Origin: Streptomyces sp. NBC_00193
Lineage (GTDB): Bacteria > Actinomycetota > Actinomycetes > Streptomycetales > Streptomycetaceae
Direction of reading: 5' to 3'
Assembly: GCF_026342735.1 (NCBI RefSeq)
Contig: NZ_JAPEMM010000001.1
Coordinates: forward strand, 372,001-436,000
DNA length: 64,000 nucleotides
Positions within the stretch are counted from its first letter, which is position 1; the number at the start of each line of letters is the position of its first letter. Shown one piece after another: positions 27,041 to 34,989 of the stretch. The notes under the pieces are model-generated. The model was not told the DNA's origin. It saw only the letters and a program-made list of their open reading frames with translations, and did no database searches. A program made the translations under genes and the position numbers.

Positions 27041-28020
27041 GTCCGGCCGCCCCTCGGGTCGAGGATGTCGCGCAGGGCGTCGCCGAGCAGGGTGAAGGCG
27101 AGAACCGCGAGGAAGAGGAAGAGGCTGGGGATGACGAAGTACATGGGGTCGGTCTCGTAGAAGGCCACGGACTCGGCGATCATCTGACCCCAGGAGGGGG
27201 TGGGCGGGCGGACGCCCACGCCGAGGTAGCTGAGCGCGGCCTCGGTGCTGATCATGCCGGGGATGAGCAGGGTGGTGTAGGCGATGACCGGGCCGGAGAC
27301 CCCCGGGAGGATGTCGCGGGTCAGGATCCGCCAGGAGCTGGATCCGCCGACGCGGGCGGCGTCCACGTACTCGCGGTGTTTGAGCGAGAGGGCCTGGCCT
27401 CGGACGACGCGGGCGACGCCGGGCCAGCCGAAGACGCCGATGACGACGGTCATGAGGACGATGCGGTTGACGTCCTTGGCCACCGACAGCATCGCGATCA
27501 TGAAGATGAGGGACGGGAAGGACATCGTCAGGTCCATCAGCCGGGACAGGACGGCGTCGGTGCGCCCTCCGAAGTAGCCTGCGGCGATTCCGGCGGCGGT
27601 GCCCGCGACGACCACGATGGCGGTGGCGGCGAAGGCGATGAGCAGCGAGACCTGGGCGCCGTGGACGACGCGGGCGAACAGGTCGCGGCCGCTGACGGGT
27701 TCCACGCCGAGCCAGTGGTCGGAGCTGATCCCGCCGAAGGAGCCCAGCGGCTGGCCGCCGAGGTAGGGGTCGATGGCGGACTTGTCGAACTCGTCCGGGG
27801 ACCAGCCGCCCAGGGCGCCCAGCCAGGGGGCGGTGGCGGCCATCAGGACGAAGAGGAGGACGACGCAGAGGCTGACGCGGACGGCGGGGCGGCGGCGGAG
27901 TTCCCGCCGGGCGAGCTGCCAGGGGCTGCTGCCCGGGGGGACGGCCCCGGCCGGTGCGCCGTCCGGGGCTGCCGGACGGGCGGCACCCGGTCCGGCGGCG
28001 CCCGGTGCGGTGGTGGTCAT
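27037..28020 (-). CDS. Peptide ABC transporter permease (DppC type)
   Basis: A 327-aa permease. A Pro/Ala/Gly-rich cytosolic N-terminus of about 45 residues precedes the OppC N-terminal helix (RVSLCVVLLFVLMAATAPWLG). A typical outer loop (LGVEPVSGRDLFARVVHGAQVSLLIAF) and the EAA loop region (EYVDAARVGGSSSWRILTRDILPG) follow. ATG-28020 lies 22 nt after the binding-protein stop, so the five genes form a single leftward operon from 29785 to 23998. Confidence 0.92.
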   Translation of the reverse strand: MTTTAPGAAGPGAARPAAPDGAPAGAVPPGSSPWQLARRELRRRPAVRVSLCVVLLFVLMAATAPWLGALGGWSPDEFDKSAIDPYLGGQPLGSFGGISSDHWLGVEPVSGRDLFARVVHGAQVSLLIAFAATAIVVVAGTAAGIAAGYFGGRTDAVLSRLMDLTMSFPSLIFMIAMLSVAKDVNRIVLMTVVIGVFGWPGVARVVRGQALSLKHREYVDAARVGGSSSWRILTRDILPGVSGPVIAYTTLLIPGMISTEAALSYLGVGVRPPTPSWGQMIAESVAFYETDPMYFVIPSLFLFLAVLAFTLLGDALRDILDPRGGRT

Positions 28021-28042
28021 GGTGTCAGGGGCCCCCGCGTCC

Positions 28043-29785
28043 TCAGCCCTGGCTCTTCGACGGGTCCTTGAGGCCGATGGTGGCGTAGTCGAGCTGGCCG
28101 ACCCAGACGGGGTGGCCGAAGGCGCCGGCGATGTTGGTGCCGACGAGCAGCGGCTTGCGCTCCAGCAGGACGGGGACGGCCGGGGACTTCTTCATGATCT
28201 CGGCGTCGAGGTCGATCCAGGCCTGGTTGGCCTGCTTGGCGTCGGCCATGGCGTTGATCTCGTCGATCCGCTTGATCGTCGCCTCGTCCTTGAACTGGGA
28301 GTAATTGCCCGAGTTGCCCTTGGCCTTGATGGTGCGGCCGTCGAAGACGAAGGGGAGGAAGGTGGAGCCGGAGGGGTAGTCGGGGCACCAGCCGGACAGC
28401 ACGAGGTCGGGGGCGGTGGCGGTGTCGCCGATGACGTCGTAGTAGGCGCCCGGGTCGACGGTGTCGATGACCACCTCGACGCCCGCGCGGGCCAGGCCCT
28501 GCTGGACGGCCTCCGCCTTGCCCTTGTCGCCGGTGGAGACGGCCAGGGAGACCTTCAGGGTCTCCTTGCCCGCGGCCTTGAGGAGCTCCTTGGCCTTGGC
28601 GGGGTCGCCGGACGGCGCGATCTTCAGGGTGTCGGCCTGCTTGCCGCCGGAGAGGGCCGGGGGCAGGTAGGCGGTGGCGACCTCGTTGAGCGCCGGGCCG
28701 CCGCCCGCGGTGACCACGGCCTCCTTGTCGACGGCGTACTGGAGGGCCTCGCGGACCTTCGGGTCGTCGAAGGGGGCGCGGGAGTTGTTCATCTGGAGCA
28801 TCTCGGTACAGCCCTGGGACTCGGCCAGCAGCCGCGACTTGATCTCCGGCTTGGGCAGCACCTTGGGGGCGCTCTCGGGCCGCATGTCGGACCACTGGAC
28901 GGAGGAGGCGTCGGCGCCCTCCCCGGCGATGATCCGGTCGTCGATCTGTCCGCCCTTGAGGCCCATGACGACCACGAACTTGTCGGGGTAGGCCTTGCGG
29001 ACGGTGTCGGTCTTGGCGTCCCAGTGCTCGTTGCGGACCAGGACGAGCTTCTTGTCGCGGTCGTACGACTCGATCTTGTACGGGCCGGAGGAGAACGGGC
29101 GGGCGTCGTACTGCGTGCCCTTCTCCTGCGACTCGGGGACCGGGGCGAAGGTGGGGAGGGTCGCGGTCGCGGAGAACTCGGCGACGGGCCTCTTCAGTTC
29201 GAAGACGATCGTGCGGTCGTCGGGGGTCTTGACGGAGTCGAGGTGCTTGCCCTGGAGCGGGCCCTTGTAGCCCTCGGCGCCGGCCAGGTACTGGGCCGCG
29301 TAGTCGGGGCCGCCGGTGAGGTCGGGGGCCATGGAGCGCTCGACGTTGTACTTGATGTCCTGGGCCTTGATGGGCGATCCGTCCTCGTACTTCACGCCCT
29401 CCTTCAGGGTGAAGGTCCAGGTGCGGCCGCCGTTGGAGGGGGTGCCGAGGTCGGTGGCGAGGTCGGGGACGAGCTCGCTGCCCGACTTGCCCGGCTCCGC
29501 CTTGAAGGTGACCAGGGTGCGGTAGAGGAGGCGGGTACCGAAGTCCATGGTCGGCATGACCCAGTTGCGGGCGGGGTCGAGGTGGGCGAAGTCCTGGTTG
29601 GACAGGACGGTGAGGGTGCCTCCCTTGACGGGTGCGCCGCCCAGGATCTTCCCGTCGTTGGCGGAAGCGGGGTTGGAGGCACCGCCGCCGGCGGAGCCCT
29701 TCTTGGGGTCGGAGCAGCCCGAGGCGCCGAGTGCGAGTGCGGCCACCAGGGCGGTGGCGAGGGCGAGTTGGGTGCGCTTGGTCAT
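28043..29785 (-). CDS. Peptide-binding lipoprotein, solute-binding family 5
   Basis: A 580-aa extracellular receptor of the peptide importer. The signal peptide ends in a lipobox (LALGASGCSD, Cys about 24). The mature part has the family-5 fold: VKGGTLTVLSNQDFAHLDPARNW at the N-terminus, WTFTLKEGVKYEDGSPIKAQDIKYNVERSM, and NNSRAPFDDPKVREALQYAVD in the middle. Size and fold fit dipeptide to oligopeptide capture. In context it should take up peptides made by the secreted collagenase and feed the cytoplasmic Pro-specific peptidases. The promoter carries regulon copy A, 49-66 nt upstream, embedded in a 32-bp block nearly identical to one in front of the collagenase. Specificity for Pro/Hyp peptides is inference from that shared control. 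Confidence 0.92.
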   Translation of the reverse strand: MTKRTQLALATALVAALALGASGCSDPKKGSAGGGASNPASANDGKILGGAPVKGGTLTVLSNQDFAHLDPARNWVMPTMDFGTRLLYRTLVTFKAEPGKSGSELVPDLATDLGTPSNGGRTWTFTLKEGVKYEDGSPIKAQDIKYNVERSMAPDLTGGPDYAAQYLAGAEGYKGPLQGKHLDSVKTPDDRTIVFELKRPVAEFSATATLPTFAPVPESQEKGTQYDARPFSSGPYKIESYDRDKKLVLVRNEHWDAKTDTVRKAYPDKFVVVMGLKGGQIDDRIIAGEGADASSVQWSDMRPESAPKVLPKPEIKSRLLAESQGCTEMLQMNNSRAPFDDPKVREALQYAVDKEAVVTAGGGPALNEVATAYLPPALSGGKQADTLKIAPSGDPAKAKELLKAAGKETLKVSLAVSTGDKGKAEAVQQGLARAGVEVVIDTVDPGAYYDVIGDTATAPDLVLSGWCPDYPSGSTFLPFVFDGRTIKAKGNSGNYSQFKDEATIKRIDEINAMADAKQANQAWIDLDAEIMKKSPAVPVLLERKPLLVGTNIAGAFGHPVWVGQLDYATIGLKDPSKSQG

Positions 29786-29825
29786 GGGTCACTCCAGTGA
29801 AGGGCCGCGCTCTATGATGTGACCG

Positions 29826-29857
29826 GTAACATAGTAATGTGAAATTGTACTGACAAG
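29826..29857 (-). promoter_or_regulatory. Regulon operator copy A (peptide importer promoter)
   Basis: A 32-bp block identical to 41933-41964 except at one base (T-29848 against C). Read on the minus strand it contains the 18-mer AGTACAATTTCACATTAC (29834-29851), the same pattern seen at five other promoters. It lies 41 nt upstream of the binding-protein gene, where a -35/-10 region would be expected. Confidence 0.7.
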
Positions 29858-29962
29858 GGTTTGGAGCCGCCGTTATCCAGCCGTGTCCAAATCGGCCCGC
29901 CCGCGGGGGCCTTGGGGACGCCGACCGGGCTGGGCGGTGAGGGCAACGCCTATGCTCCCGCC

Positions 29963-31150
29963 ATGGATCCGATAGAGCCTCCCGAGCCGCCTCCCGGCCT
30001 TCCCGAGCTCGCGCATCCGGCCGCAGTGCTGACCGGGTTGACCCGGAACGAGGCCCTGCCGGAGGAGCTGGCGGTACGGCTCCTGCCGCACGACCTGGCA
30101 CCGCTGCGGCTGGCTCTGCGGGAGGGGTTCGCACCGAGTCCGGCCCTGTGCGAGGAGTACCTGGCACACGGCGAGTCGCAGGCGCTCGCGCACAACGCGG
30201 CGCTGCCGCCCGAGATCGCCACACGGCTCGCGGCCGATCCGGACCCCGAAGTGCGTGCGGTGCGCGCGAAGCTGGAGAGCGCCGGCGCCGGGCGACACGC
30301 CCTGTTCGCCGCCGACACCGAAGCTCAGGTGCGGATCGCCCTCGCGGGCAGACCCGACCTGTCCGCCGAATCCCTGGCCGCGCTGGCCACCGACACCGAC
30401 GCCGGGGTGCGCGCGGCGCTCGCACGGCGGCCGGAACTGCCCGAAGACCTGCTCCGGAGGCTGCTCACCGACACCGAGCCGGAGGTACGGGCGCGCGCCT
30501 GCGGGCACGGCGCACCCCCCGACCTGCACGCCGTCCTGCTGGCCGATCCGGCCACGCGCAAGGAAGTCGTACGTTCCCTGGAACTGGACCCGGACACGGC
30601 CTCGGCTCTGGCCGCCGACCCCGTCCCGTACGCCGCCTCCCCTCATACGGGGCTGCGGCGCGCGGCGGCGCGCAGTGAGCGGCTGCCGGCCGAGCTGCTG
30701 CGGGGGATGCTCGAGGACGAGGACCCGACGGTCCGCATGATCGCTCTGGAACGGACGCCCGACGTGGACCCCGCCACCGCCGAGGACATCGAACGGCGCC
30801 ACGGACGGTCGAAGTTCCTTGACCGGCCCGCGGATTACTTCCCGTTCGCGCCCGAGACGCTCCGACGCTTCGCCGCCGACCCCGCCCCCCGCATGCGCCT
30901 CCTCGCGCTGCGTGACCCCGACGTGCCCGCCGCGCTGCTGGAGCGGCTGGCGGCGGACGAGGACCACACCGTACGGCGGGCCGTCGCCGAGGACTCCCGG
31001 ACGGCCACGGGCACGCTGCTGCGCCTGCTCGGTGACGGCTCGGAGTCCGTCGCCATGTCCGCCGCCGCCTCCCCCGGCCTTCCGGTGGAGGCGATGCGCG
31101 CGGTGCTGGACCTGGCCGCCCGCGACGCCGCCGGGCGCGGGCCCGCGTAG
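29963..31150 (+). CDS. Leucine-rich-repeat-variant (LRV/HEAT-like) repeat protein
   Basis: A 395-aa soluble protein made almost entirely of helical repeats of about 24 residues with the pattern LPxELxxRLAxDPDPEVRxAVA (for example LPPEIATRLAADPDPEVRA, LPEDLLRRLLTDTEPEVRA, VPAALLERLAADEDHTVRRA). Such LRV/HEAT solenoids are protein-interaction scaffolds, and many Streptomyces genomes carry paralogues of unknown role. There is no signal peptide or catalytic domain. ATG-29963 is preferred over the in-frame TTG at 29861. It is divergent from the peptide importer and so shares the promoter gap with regulon copy A, but its 5' end is 106 nt away, so co-regulation is doubtful. It is convergent with the gntR gene. 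Confidence 0.75.
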   Translation: MDPIEPPEPPPGLPELAHPAAVLTGLTRNEALPEELAVRLLPHDLAPLRLALREGFAPSPALCEEYLAHGESQALAHNAALPPEIATRLAADPDPEVRAVRAKLESAGAGRHALFAADTEAQVRIALAGRPDLSAESLAALATDTDAGVRAALARRPELPEDLLRRLLTDTEPEVRARACGHGAPPDLHAVLLADPATRKEVVRSLELDPDTASALAADPVPYAASPHTGLRRAAARSERLPAELLRGMLEDEDPTVRMIALERTPDVDPATAEDIERRHGRSKFLDRPADYFPFAPETLRRFAADPAPRMRLLALRDPDVPAALLERLAADEDHTVRRAVAEDSRTATGTLLRLLGDGSESVAMSAAASPGLPVEAMRAVLDLAARDAAGRGPA

Positions 31151-31188
31151 CCGCCGTTCGGGTGGTCGGCGGTGGGCCGGGCGCGGCC

Positions 31189-31899
31189 CTAGAGGCCCGA
31201 GCCCAGGCGGCCCTTGGGGCGGCCCACCGGTTCGTCGCGGCCCTGGGCCCAGAGGGAGCGGACGTGGCCCAGGTGTCGGGTCATGCAGGCTTCGGCCGCC
31301 TCCGCGTCTCCGCTGAGCATCAGGTCGAGGAGCTCGATGTGCTCCTCGGCGGAGGAGACCAGCTTGCCGGCCTCGTCCAGGCCCGTCAGGCCGTAGAGCC
31401 GGGAGCGCTTGCGCAGGTCGCCGACGGTTTCCACCAGGCGGTCGTTGCCCGAGAGCCCGAGCAGGGTGAGGTGGAAGCGGCGGTCGGCCTCCAGGTAGCC
31501 GATGAGGTTGTGCTCGCGCGCGCTGGTGACGATCTCCTGCGCGATGGGGCGCAGGGCCTCCAGGGCCTCGGGCGTGGCGATCTTCGTGATCTTGCCGATG
31601 GTCGGGACCTCGATCATCGTGCGCAGCTCGGTGTACTGGTCCAGATCGCGCTCGCTGACCTCCGTGATGCGGAAGCCCTTGTTGCGGACCGGCTCCACCA
31701 GGCCCTCGCGGGCCAGGTCCAGCATGGCCTCGCGCACCGGGGTGGCCGAGACGCCGAGCTCGGCTGCGAGGCCGGGGGCGGAGTAGACGCTCCCGGGGCG
31801 CAGTTCACCCGCTATCAGGGCTGCCCTCAGGGCATGGCCGACCTGGTCACGGAGCCGTTCCTGAGCCTTGATGAGACTGTGCTGCTTCAGGTCACCCAT
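31189..31899 (-). CDS. GntR-family regulator, FCD subfamily; likely regulator of the Hyp/collagen regulon
   Basis: A 236-aa transcription factor. The N-terminal winged helix (residues about 12-78) shows ELRPGSVYSAPGLAAELGVSATPVREAMLDLAREGLVEPV, the GntR recognition pattern. The C-terminal FCD all-helical domain has ELRTMIEVPTI, the metal/ligand-binding Asp and His in YLEADRRFHLTLLGLSG, and a second His in EEHIELLDLM. FCD regulators bind operators of the form TGT-N-ACA and release on small organic acids; here hydroxyproline, proline or a pyrroline carboxylate is a reasonable guess. Start ATG-31899 has GGAGG spaced 7 nt away. It lies at the end of the hydroxyproline gene block but has its own promoter with regulon copy E. 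Confidence 0.92.
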   Translation of the reverse strand: MGDLKQHSLIKAQERLRDQVGHALRAALIAGELRPGSVYSAPGLAAELGVSATPVREAMLDLAREGLVEPVRNKGFRITEVSERDLDQYTELRTMIEVPTIGKITKIATPEALEALRPIAQEIVTSAREHNLIGYLEADRRFHLTLLGLSGNDRLVETVGDLRKRSRLYGLTGLDEAGKLVSSAEEHIELLDLMLSGDAEAAEACMTRHLGHVRSLWAQGRDEPVGRPKGRLGSGL

Positions 31900-31946
31900 T
31901 GCATTTCCTCCGAGACCGCTCACACCACCGGCGTGCGGAGGAACAG

Positions 31947-31964
31947 CGTACAATGTCACGTTGC
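31947..31964 (+). promoter_or_regulatory. Regulon operator copy E (gntR promoter)
   Basis: CGTACAATGTCACGTTGC matches copy A at 13 of the 16 central positions. It contains the near-palindrome CAATGT-C-ACGTTG. It lies 48-65 nt upstream of the gntR start and about 10 nt before the end of the preceding gene, implying autoregulation. Confidence 0.6.
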
Positions 31965-31973
31965 GCTCGCTCC

Positions 31974-32933
31974 TCAGTGGACACCGCTCCCGGCGGCCTC
32001 GAACAAGGCGACCGCCACAGCGAGATCTTCCCAGGCCATGCCCACACTCTTGAAGAGCTGTGGACAACTCGCCGCCCCCGCACCCGGCATCCGGCCCGCG
32101 ACCAGGTCGGAGAGGGTGCCGCTGATATGACCGGCTCCGATCGCCCCTTCCGCCTCCGGCACCAGCAGGTCCCCCGCCTCGCGCAGAGCCGCCGCACGCG
32201 ACTCCACGTAGACGGCCGCCCGCCGGACCAGCGCCGTGTCCACCTCGCGGGCGTCCGGCTCGTGCGAGCCGACGGCGACCACGGTGGCGCCCGGCGCGAT
32301 CAGCCGCCCGTCGAAGAGGGGTTCGCGGGAGGTGGTGCAGCAGATCACCAGGTCGGCGTCGGCCACTTCCGCCGCCGCCCCCGTCCGGGCGGGGACGCCC
32401 AGCCCCCGCGCGTACGCCGCCAGCTTCTCCGCGCCGGCGGCGCTGCCCGCGGACCCCGCACGGGCCACGACCACCACCTCCGCCAGCTGCCGCATCGCGT
32501 GCACCGCGTCGAGGTGCCCGTACGCCTGCGGTCCCGAGCCGAAGAGCAGCAGCCGCAGCGGCCGCCCGACCGGGGCCAGGTGGCGCAGCGCGAGCGCCGA
32601 CACCGCCGGGGTGCGCAGGGTGGTCAGCGCCGCCCCGTCGAGCAGGGCCACCGGCCGCAGGGTGGGGCCGTCCAGGAGGAGGTAGGACCCCGTGATCCGG
32701 GGCAGTCCGAGCGCCGGGTTTCCCGGGGCCACCCCGGCGATCTTCACGCCGGCGTAGGCCCCGGTGGCGGCCGGCATGAGCAGCAGCTCCCCGCCGCCCG
32801 GCACGGGCAGGGCGCTGCGCGGCGGGCAGGTCTCCGGGTCCAGCCCGGCCAGCAGGACGCCGGCCAGCGCGTCCGCGGCGGCGGCCGGGGTGAGCAGCCC
32901 GGCCATCTCCGCGCCCGACAGCTGGGGGATCAC
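31974..32933 (-). CDS. Ornithine cyclodeaminase/mu-crystallin family protein (possible pyrroline-2-carboxylate reductase)
   Basis: A 319-aa NAD(P)-dependent enzyme. Seen: PPRSALPVPGGGELLLMPA near the N-terminus, the substrate-site Lys in YAGVKIAGV, the Rossmann loop LLLFGSGPQAYGH, and AVGSHEPDAREVD late in the protein. The family includes ornithine cyclodeaminase, alanine dehydrogenase and the delta1-pyrroline-2-carboxylate reductase (LhpI) that completes trans-3-hydroxyproline breakdown to L-proline. The position directly after two proline-racemase-family genes favours the reductase role, but sequence alone does not decide. GTG-32933 overlaps the upstream stop (GTGA), so translation is coupled; no ribosome site is seen. 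Confidence 0.85.
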   Translation of the reverse strand: MIPQLSGAEMAGLLTPAAAADALAGVLLAGLDPETCPPRSALPVPGGGELLLMPAATGAYAGVKIAGVAPGNPALGLPRITGSYLLLDGPTLRPVALLDGAALTTLRTPAVSALALRHLAPVGRPLRLLLFGSGPQAYGHLDAVHAMRQLAEVVVVARAGSAGSAAGAEKLAAYARGLGVPARTGAAAEVADADLVICCTTSREPLFDGRLIAPGATVVAVGSHEPDAREVDTALVRRAAVYVESRAAALREAGDLLVPEAEGAIGAGHISGTLSDLVAGRMPGAGAASCPQLFKSVGMAWEDLAVAVALFEAAGSGVH

Positions 32934-33961
32934 AGGAGGAACCCGGCGCCGAGCGCGTCCTGCGGGTCGACGCTGAAGAGGTGCTCGCCGGTGCGGTACG
33001 CCGTACCGGTGACCTCCGTGACCACGCCCTCCGCCACCCGCGCGGCGACGCGGCCGGTGAACACCGTGCCCACGACCGACTCGTGCAGCAGGTCCTCCCC
33101 CTCCCCCAGCCGCCCGTCCTCGGCCAGCAGCGCGAGCCGCGCCGAGGTGCCGGAGCCGCAGGGCGAGCGGTCGATCTGCCCGTCGGCGAAGACGGTGACG
33201 TTGCGCTGGTGCGGCCCGAAGGGGGTGTCGGGGAGCTCCTCGTACAGGGTCACCCCGTACACCCCGGAGAGCAGCGGCCCGTCCGGGTGCCAGGTCCCGG
33301 GGTGGGTGGCGAGGGCGGCGCGGATCTCCTTCCCGGCCCGCACGAGCGCGGGCAGGGAGGCCGGGGTCACGTCCAGGCCGAGGTCCCGGGCGGGCAGGGA
33401 GGCGTAGCAGGCCCCGCCGTGCGCGATGTCCACCTCGGCCATGCCGAGGGTGGTGGCGACGGGCACCTTGCGGGCGCTGGCGCGGGCCGGGACGTTGCGG
33501 AAGGTGACCCCGGTGGTGCGGCCCGCCGAACGGTGCACGGTCGCGGCGACCCGCCCCGAGGGCACGTCGATCCGCACCTGGACGTCCCCGTCGTCCGGGG
33601 CGGCGACCCGGCCGGTGTCCACGGCCCAGGCGCCCAGCGCCATGGTGCCGTGGCCGCAGGCGGTGGAGTAGCCGTCCTTGTGCCAGAACAGCACCCCGAA
33701 GTGGGCCCCGTCGTCGTCGGGCGGGACCACGAAGCCCCCGTACATCCCGGCGTGCCCGCGCGGCTCCTGCACGAGGAGCCGGCGTACGTCGTCCAGCGGG
33801 CCGCGCCGGGGGGCCGTGCCCGATCCCCCCGGTCCGATGGCGGTCGCGCAGCGCTCGGCGACGGTGTCCCCGGGCACCGGCGGCGCTCCCCCGGAGGTGA
33901 GGTCGACGATGCGGAAGGGCTCGCCGGCGGTGTGGTAGTCCACGGTTCGTACGACGGTCAC
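32930..33961 (-). CDS. Proline racemase / 4-hydroxyproline epimerase family protein (paralogue 2)
   Basis: A 343-aa cofactor-independent enzyme of the proline racemase fold. Both acid-base cysteines are present: Cys102 in TACGHGTMALG and Cys268 in DRSPCGSGTSA. In the related trans-3-hydroxyproline dehydratases the second cysteine is replaced (Thr in the human enzyme), so a racemase/epimerase chemistry is indicated. Flanking blocks such as EPRGHAGMYGGFVVPP differ from paralogue 1 (EPRGHSAMSGAI), suggesting a different substrate pocket. It might act on another hydroxyproline isomer, on proline, or be bifunctional. The GTG start overlaps the stop of paralogue 1 (GTGA), and the downstream gene is coupled the same way. 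Confidence 0.88.
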   Translation of the reverse strand: MTVVRTVDYHTAGEPFRIVDLTSGGAPPVPGDTVAERCATAIGPGGSGTAPRRGPLDDVRRLLVQEPRGHAGMYGGFVVPPDDDGAHFGVLFWHKDGYSTACGHGTMALGAWAVDTGRVAAPDDGDVQVRIDVPSGRVAATVHRSAGRTTGVTFRNVPARASARKVPVATTLGMAEVDIAHGGACYASLPARDLGLDVTPASLPALVRAGKEIRAALATHPGTWHPDGPLLSGVYGVTLYEELPDTPFGPHQRNVTVFADGQIDRSPCGSGTSARLALLAEDGRLGEGEDLLHESVVGTVFTGRVAARVAEGVVTEVTGTAYRTGEHLFSVDPQDALGAGFLL

Positions 33962-34962
33962 AACAGGAACCCTCCGGGGAACGGGTCGGACGGGTCGAGG
34001 AAGTACTGGGCGGTGCCGGTGATCCAGGCCCGGCCCGTGACGGTGGGCACAAAGGCCGGGCGGCCGCCCACCGTGGTTTCGGCGATGAGGCGGCCGGTGA
34101 ACTCCGTGCCGATGAAGGACTCGTTGACGAAGTCCGTGTCCAGGGGCAGGAGTCCGCGGGCGTGCAGCTGCGCCATGCGCGCGCTGGTTCCCGTACCGCA
34201 CGGGGAGCGGTCGAACCAACCGGGGTGGATGGCCATCGCGTGCCGGGAGCGGCGGGCGTCGGAGCCGGGGGCCGCGAGGTAGACGTGCTTGACCCCGCCG
34301 AAGGAGGGGTTCTCGGGGTGGACTGGCCGGTCCGGGGAGGCGTTGATCGCCTCCATGACGGCCAGTCCGGCGGCGAGCAGGTCGTCCCCGCGCTCCCGGT
34401 CGAAGGGGAGCCCGAGGGCGTCGAGTTCGACGAAGGCGTAGAAGTTGCCGCCGTAGGCGAGGTCGTAGGTGACCGTGCCGTATCCGGGGACCTCGGCCTT
34501 GAGGTCGAGGCCGACGCAGAAGGCCGGGACGTTGGTGAAGGTGGCGGCGGTGGCCGCCCCGTCCTCGACCCGGACGGCGACGCTGACCAGCCCGGCCGGG
34601 GTGTCGAGCCGGACGGTGGTGACCGGCTCGACGACGGGCACCATGCCCGTCTCCACGAGGACGGTGGCGACTCCGATGGTGCCGTGCCCGCACATGGGGA
34701 GCAGGCCCGACACCTCGATGTAGAGGACGCCGAAGTCGGCGTCGGGGCGGGTCGGGGGCTGCAGGATGGCGCCGCTCATCGCCGAGTGGCCGCGCGGCTC
34801 GTACATGAGCAGGGTCCGCAGGTGGTCCAGGTGCTCGATGAAGTGGAGCCGCTTGTCGGCCATGGTGGCGCCGGGGATCACCCCGACTCCCCCGGTGATC
34901 ACCCGGGTGGGCATGCCCTCGGTGTGCGAGTCCACCGCGTGGTAGATGTTTCGGGTGCGCAT
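33958..34962 (-). CDS. 4-hydroxyproline 2-epimerase / proline racemase (paralogue 1)
   Basis: A 334-aa proline-racemase-fold enzyme with the full catalytic pair Cys91 (PMCGHGTIG) and Cys255 (DRSPCGTGTSA). In Hyp catabolism the epimerase converts trans-4-hydroxy-L-proline, freed from collagen, to cis-4-hydroxy-D-proline. Its position directly after the DHDPS-like gene and near the hydroxyproline dehydrogenase subunits supports that role; proline racemase activity cannot be excluded from sequence. ATG-34962 has GGGGGA close upstream; the TTG one codon earlier is less likely. It belongs to the leftward operon starting at 35919. Confidence 0.9.
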   Translation of the reverse strand: MRTRNIYHAVDSHTEGMPTRVITGGVGVIPGATMADKRLHFIEHLDHLRTLLMYEPRGHSAMSGAILQPPTRPDADFGVLYIEVSGLLPMCGHGTIGVATVLVETGMVPVVEPVTTVRLDTPAGLVSVAVRVEDGAATAATFTNVPAFCVGLDLKAEVPGYGTVTYDLAYGGNFYAFVELDALGLPFDRERGDDLLAAGLAVMEAINASPDRPVHPENPSFGGVKHVYLAAPGSDARRSRHAMAIHPGWFDRSPCGTGTSARMAQLHARGLLPLDTDFVNESFIGTEFTGRLIAETTVGGRPAFVPTVTGRAWITGTAQYFLDPSDPFPGGFLL

Positions 34963-34989
34963 CAAGTCCCCCTCGGACTTCGGACTGGG

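Noticed and set aside
33958..34962. Reading paralogue 1 as a diaminopimelate epimerase
   Set aside because: Although the fold is related, the MCGHGTIG/SPCGTGTSA pair and the EPRGH block are of the proline-racemase family, and the neighbours are hydroxyproline genes.
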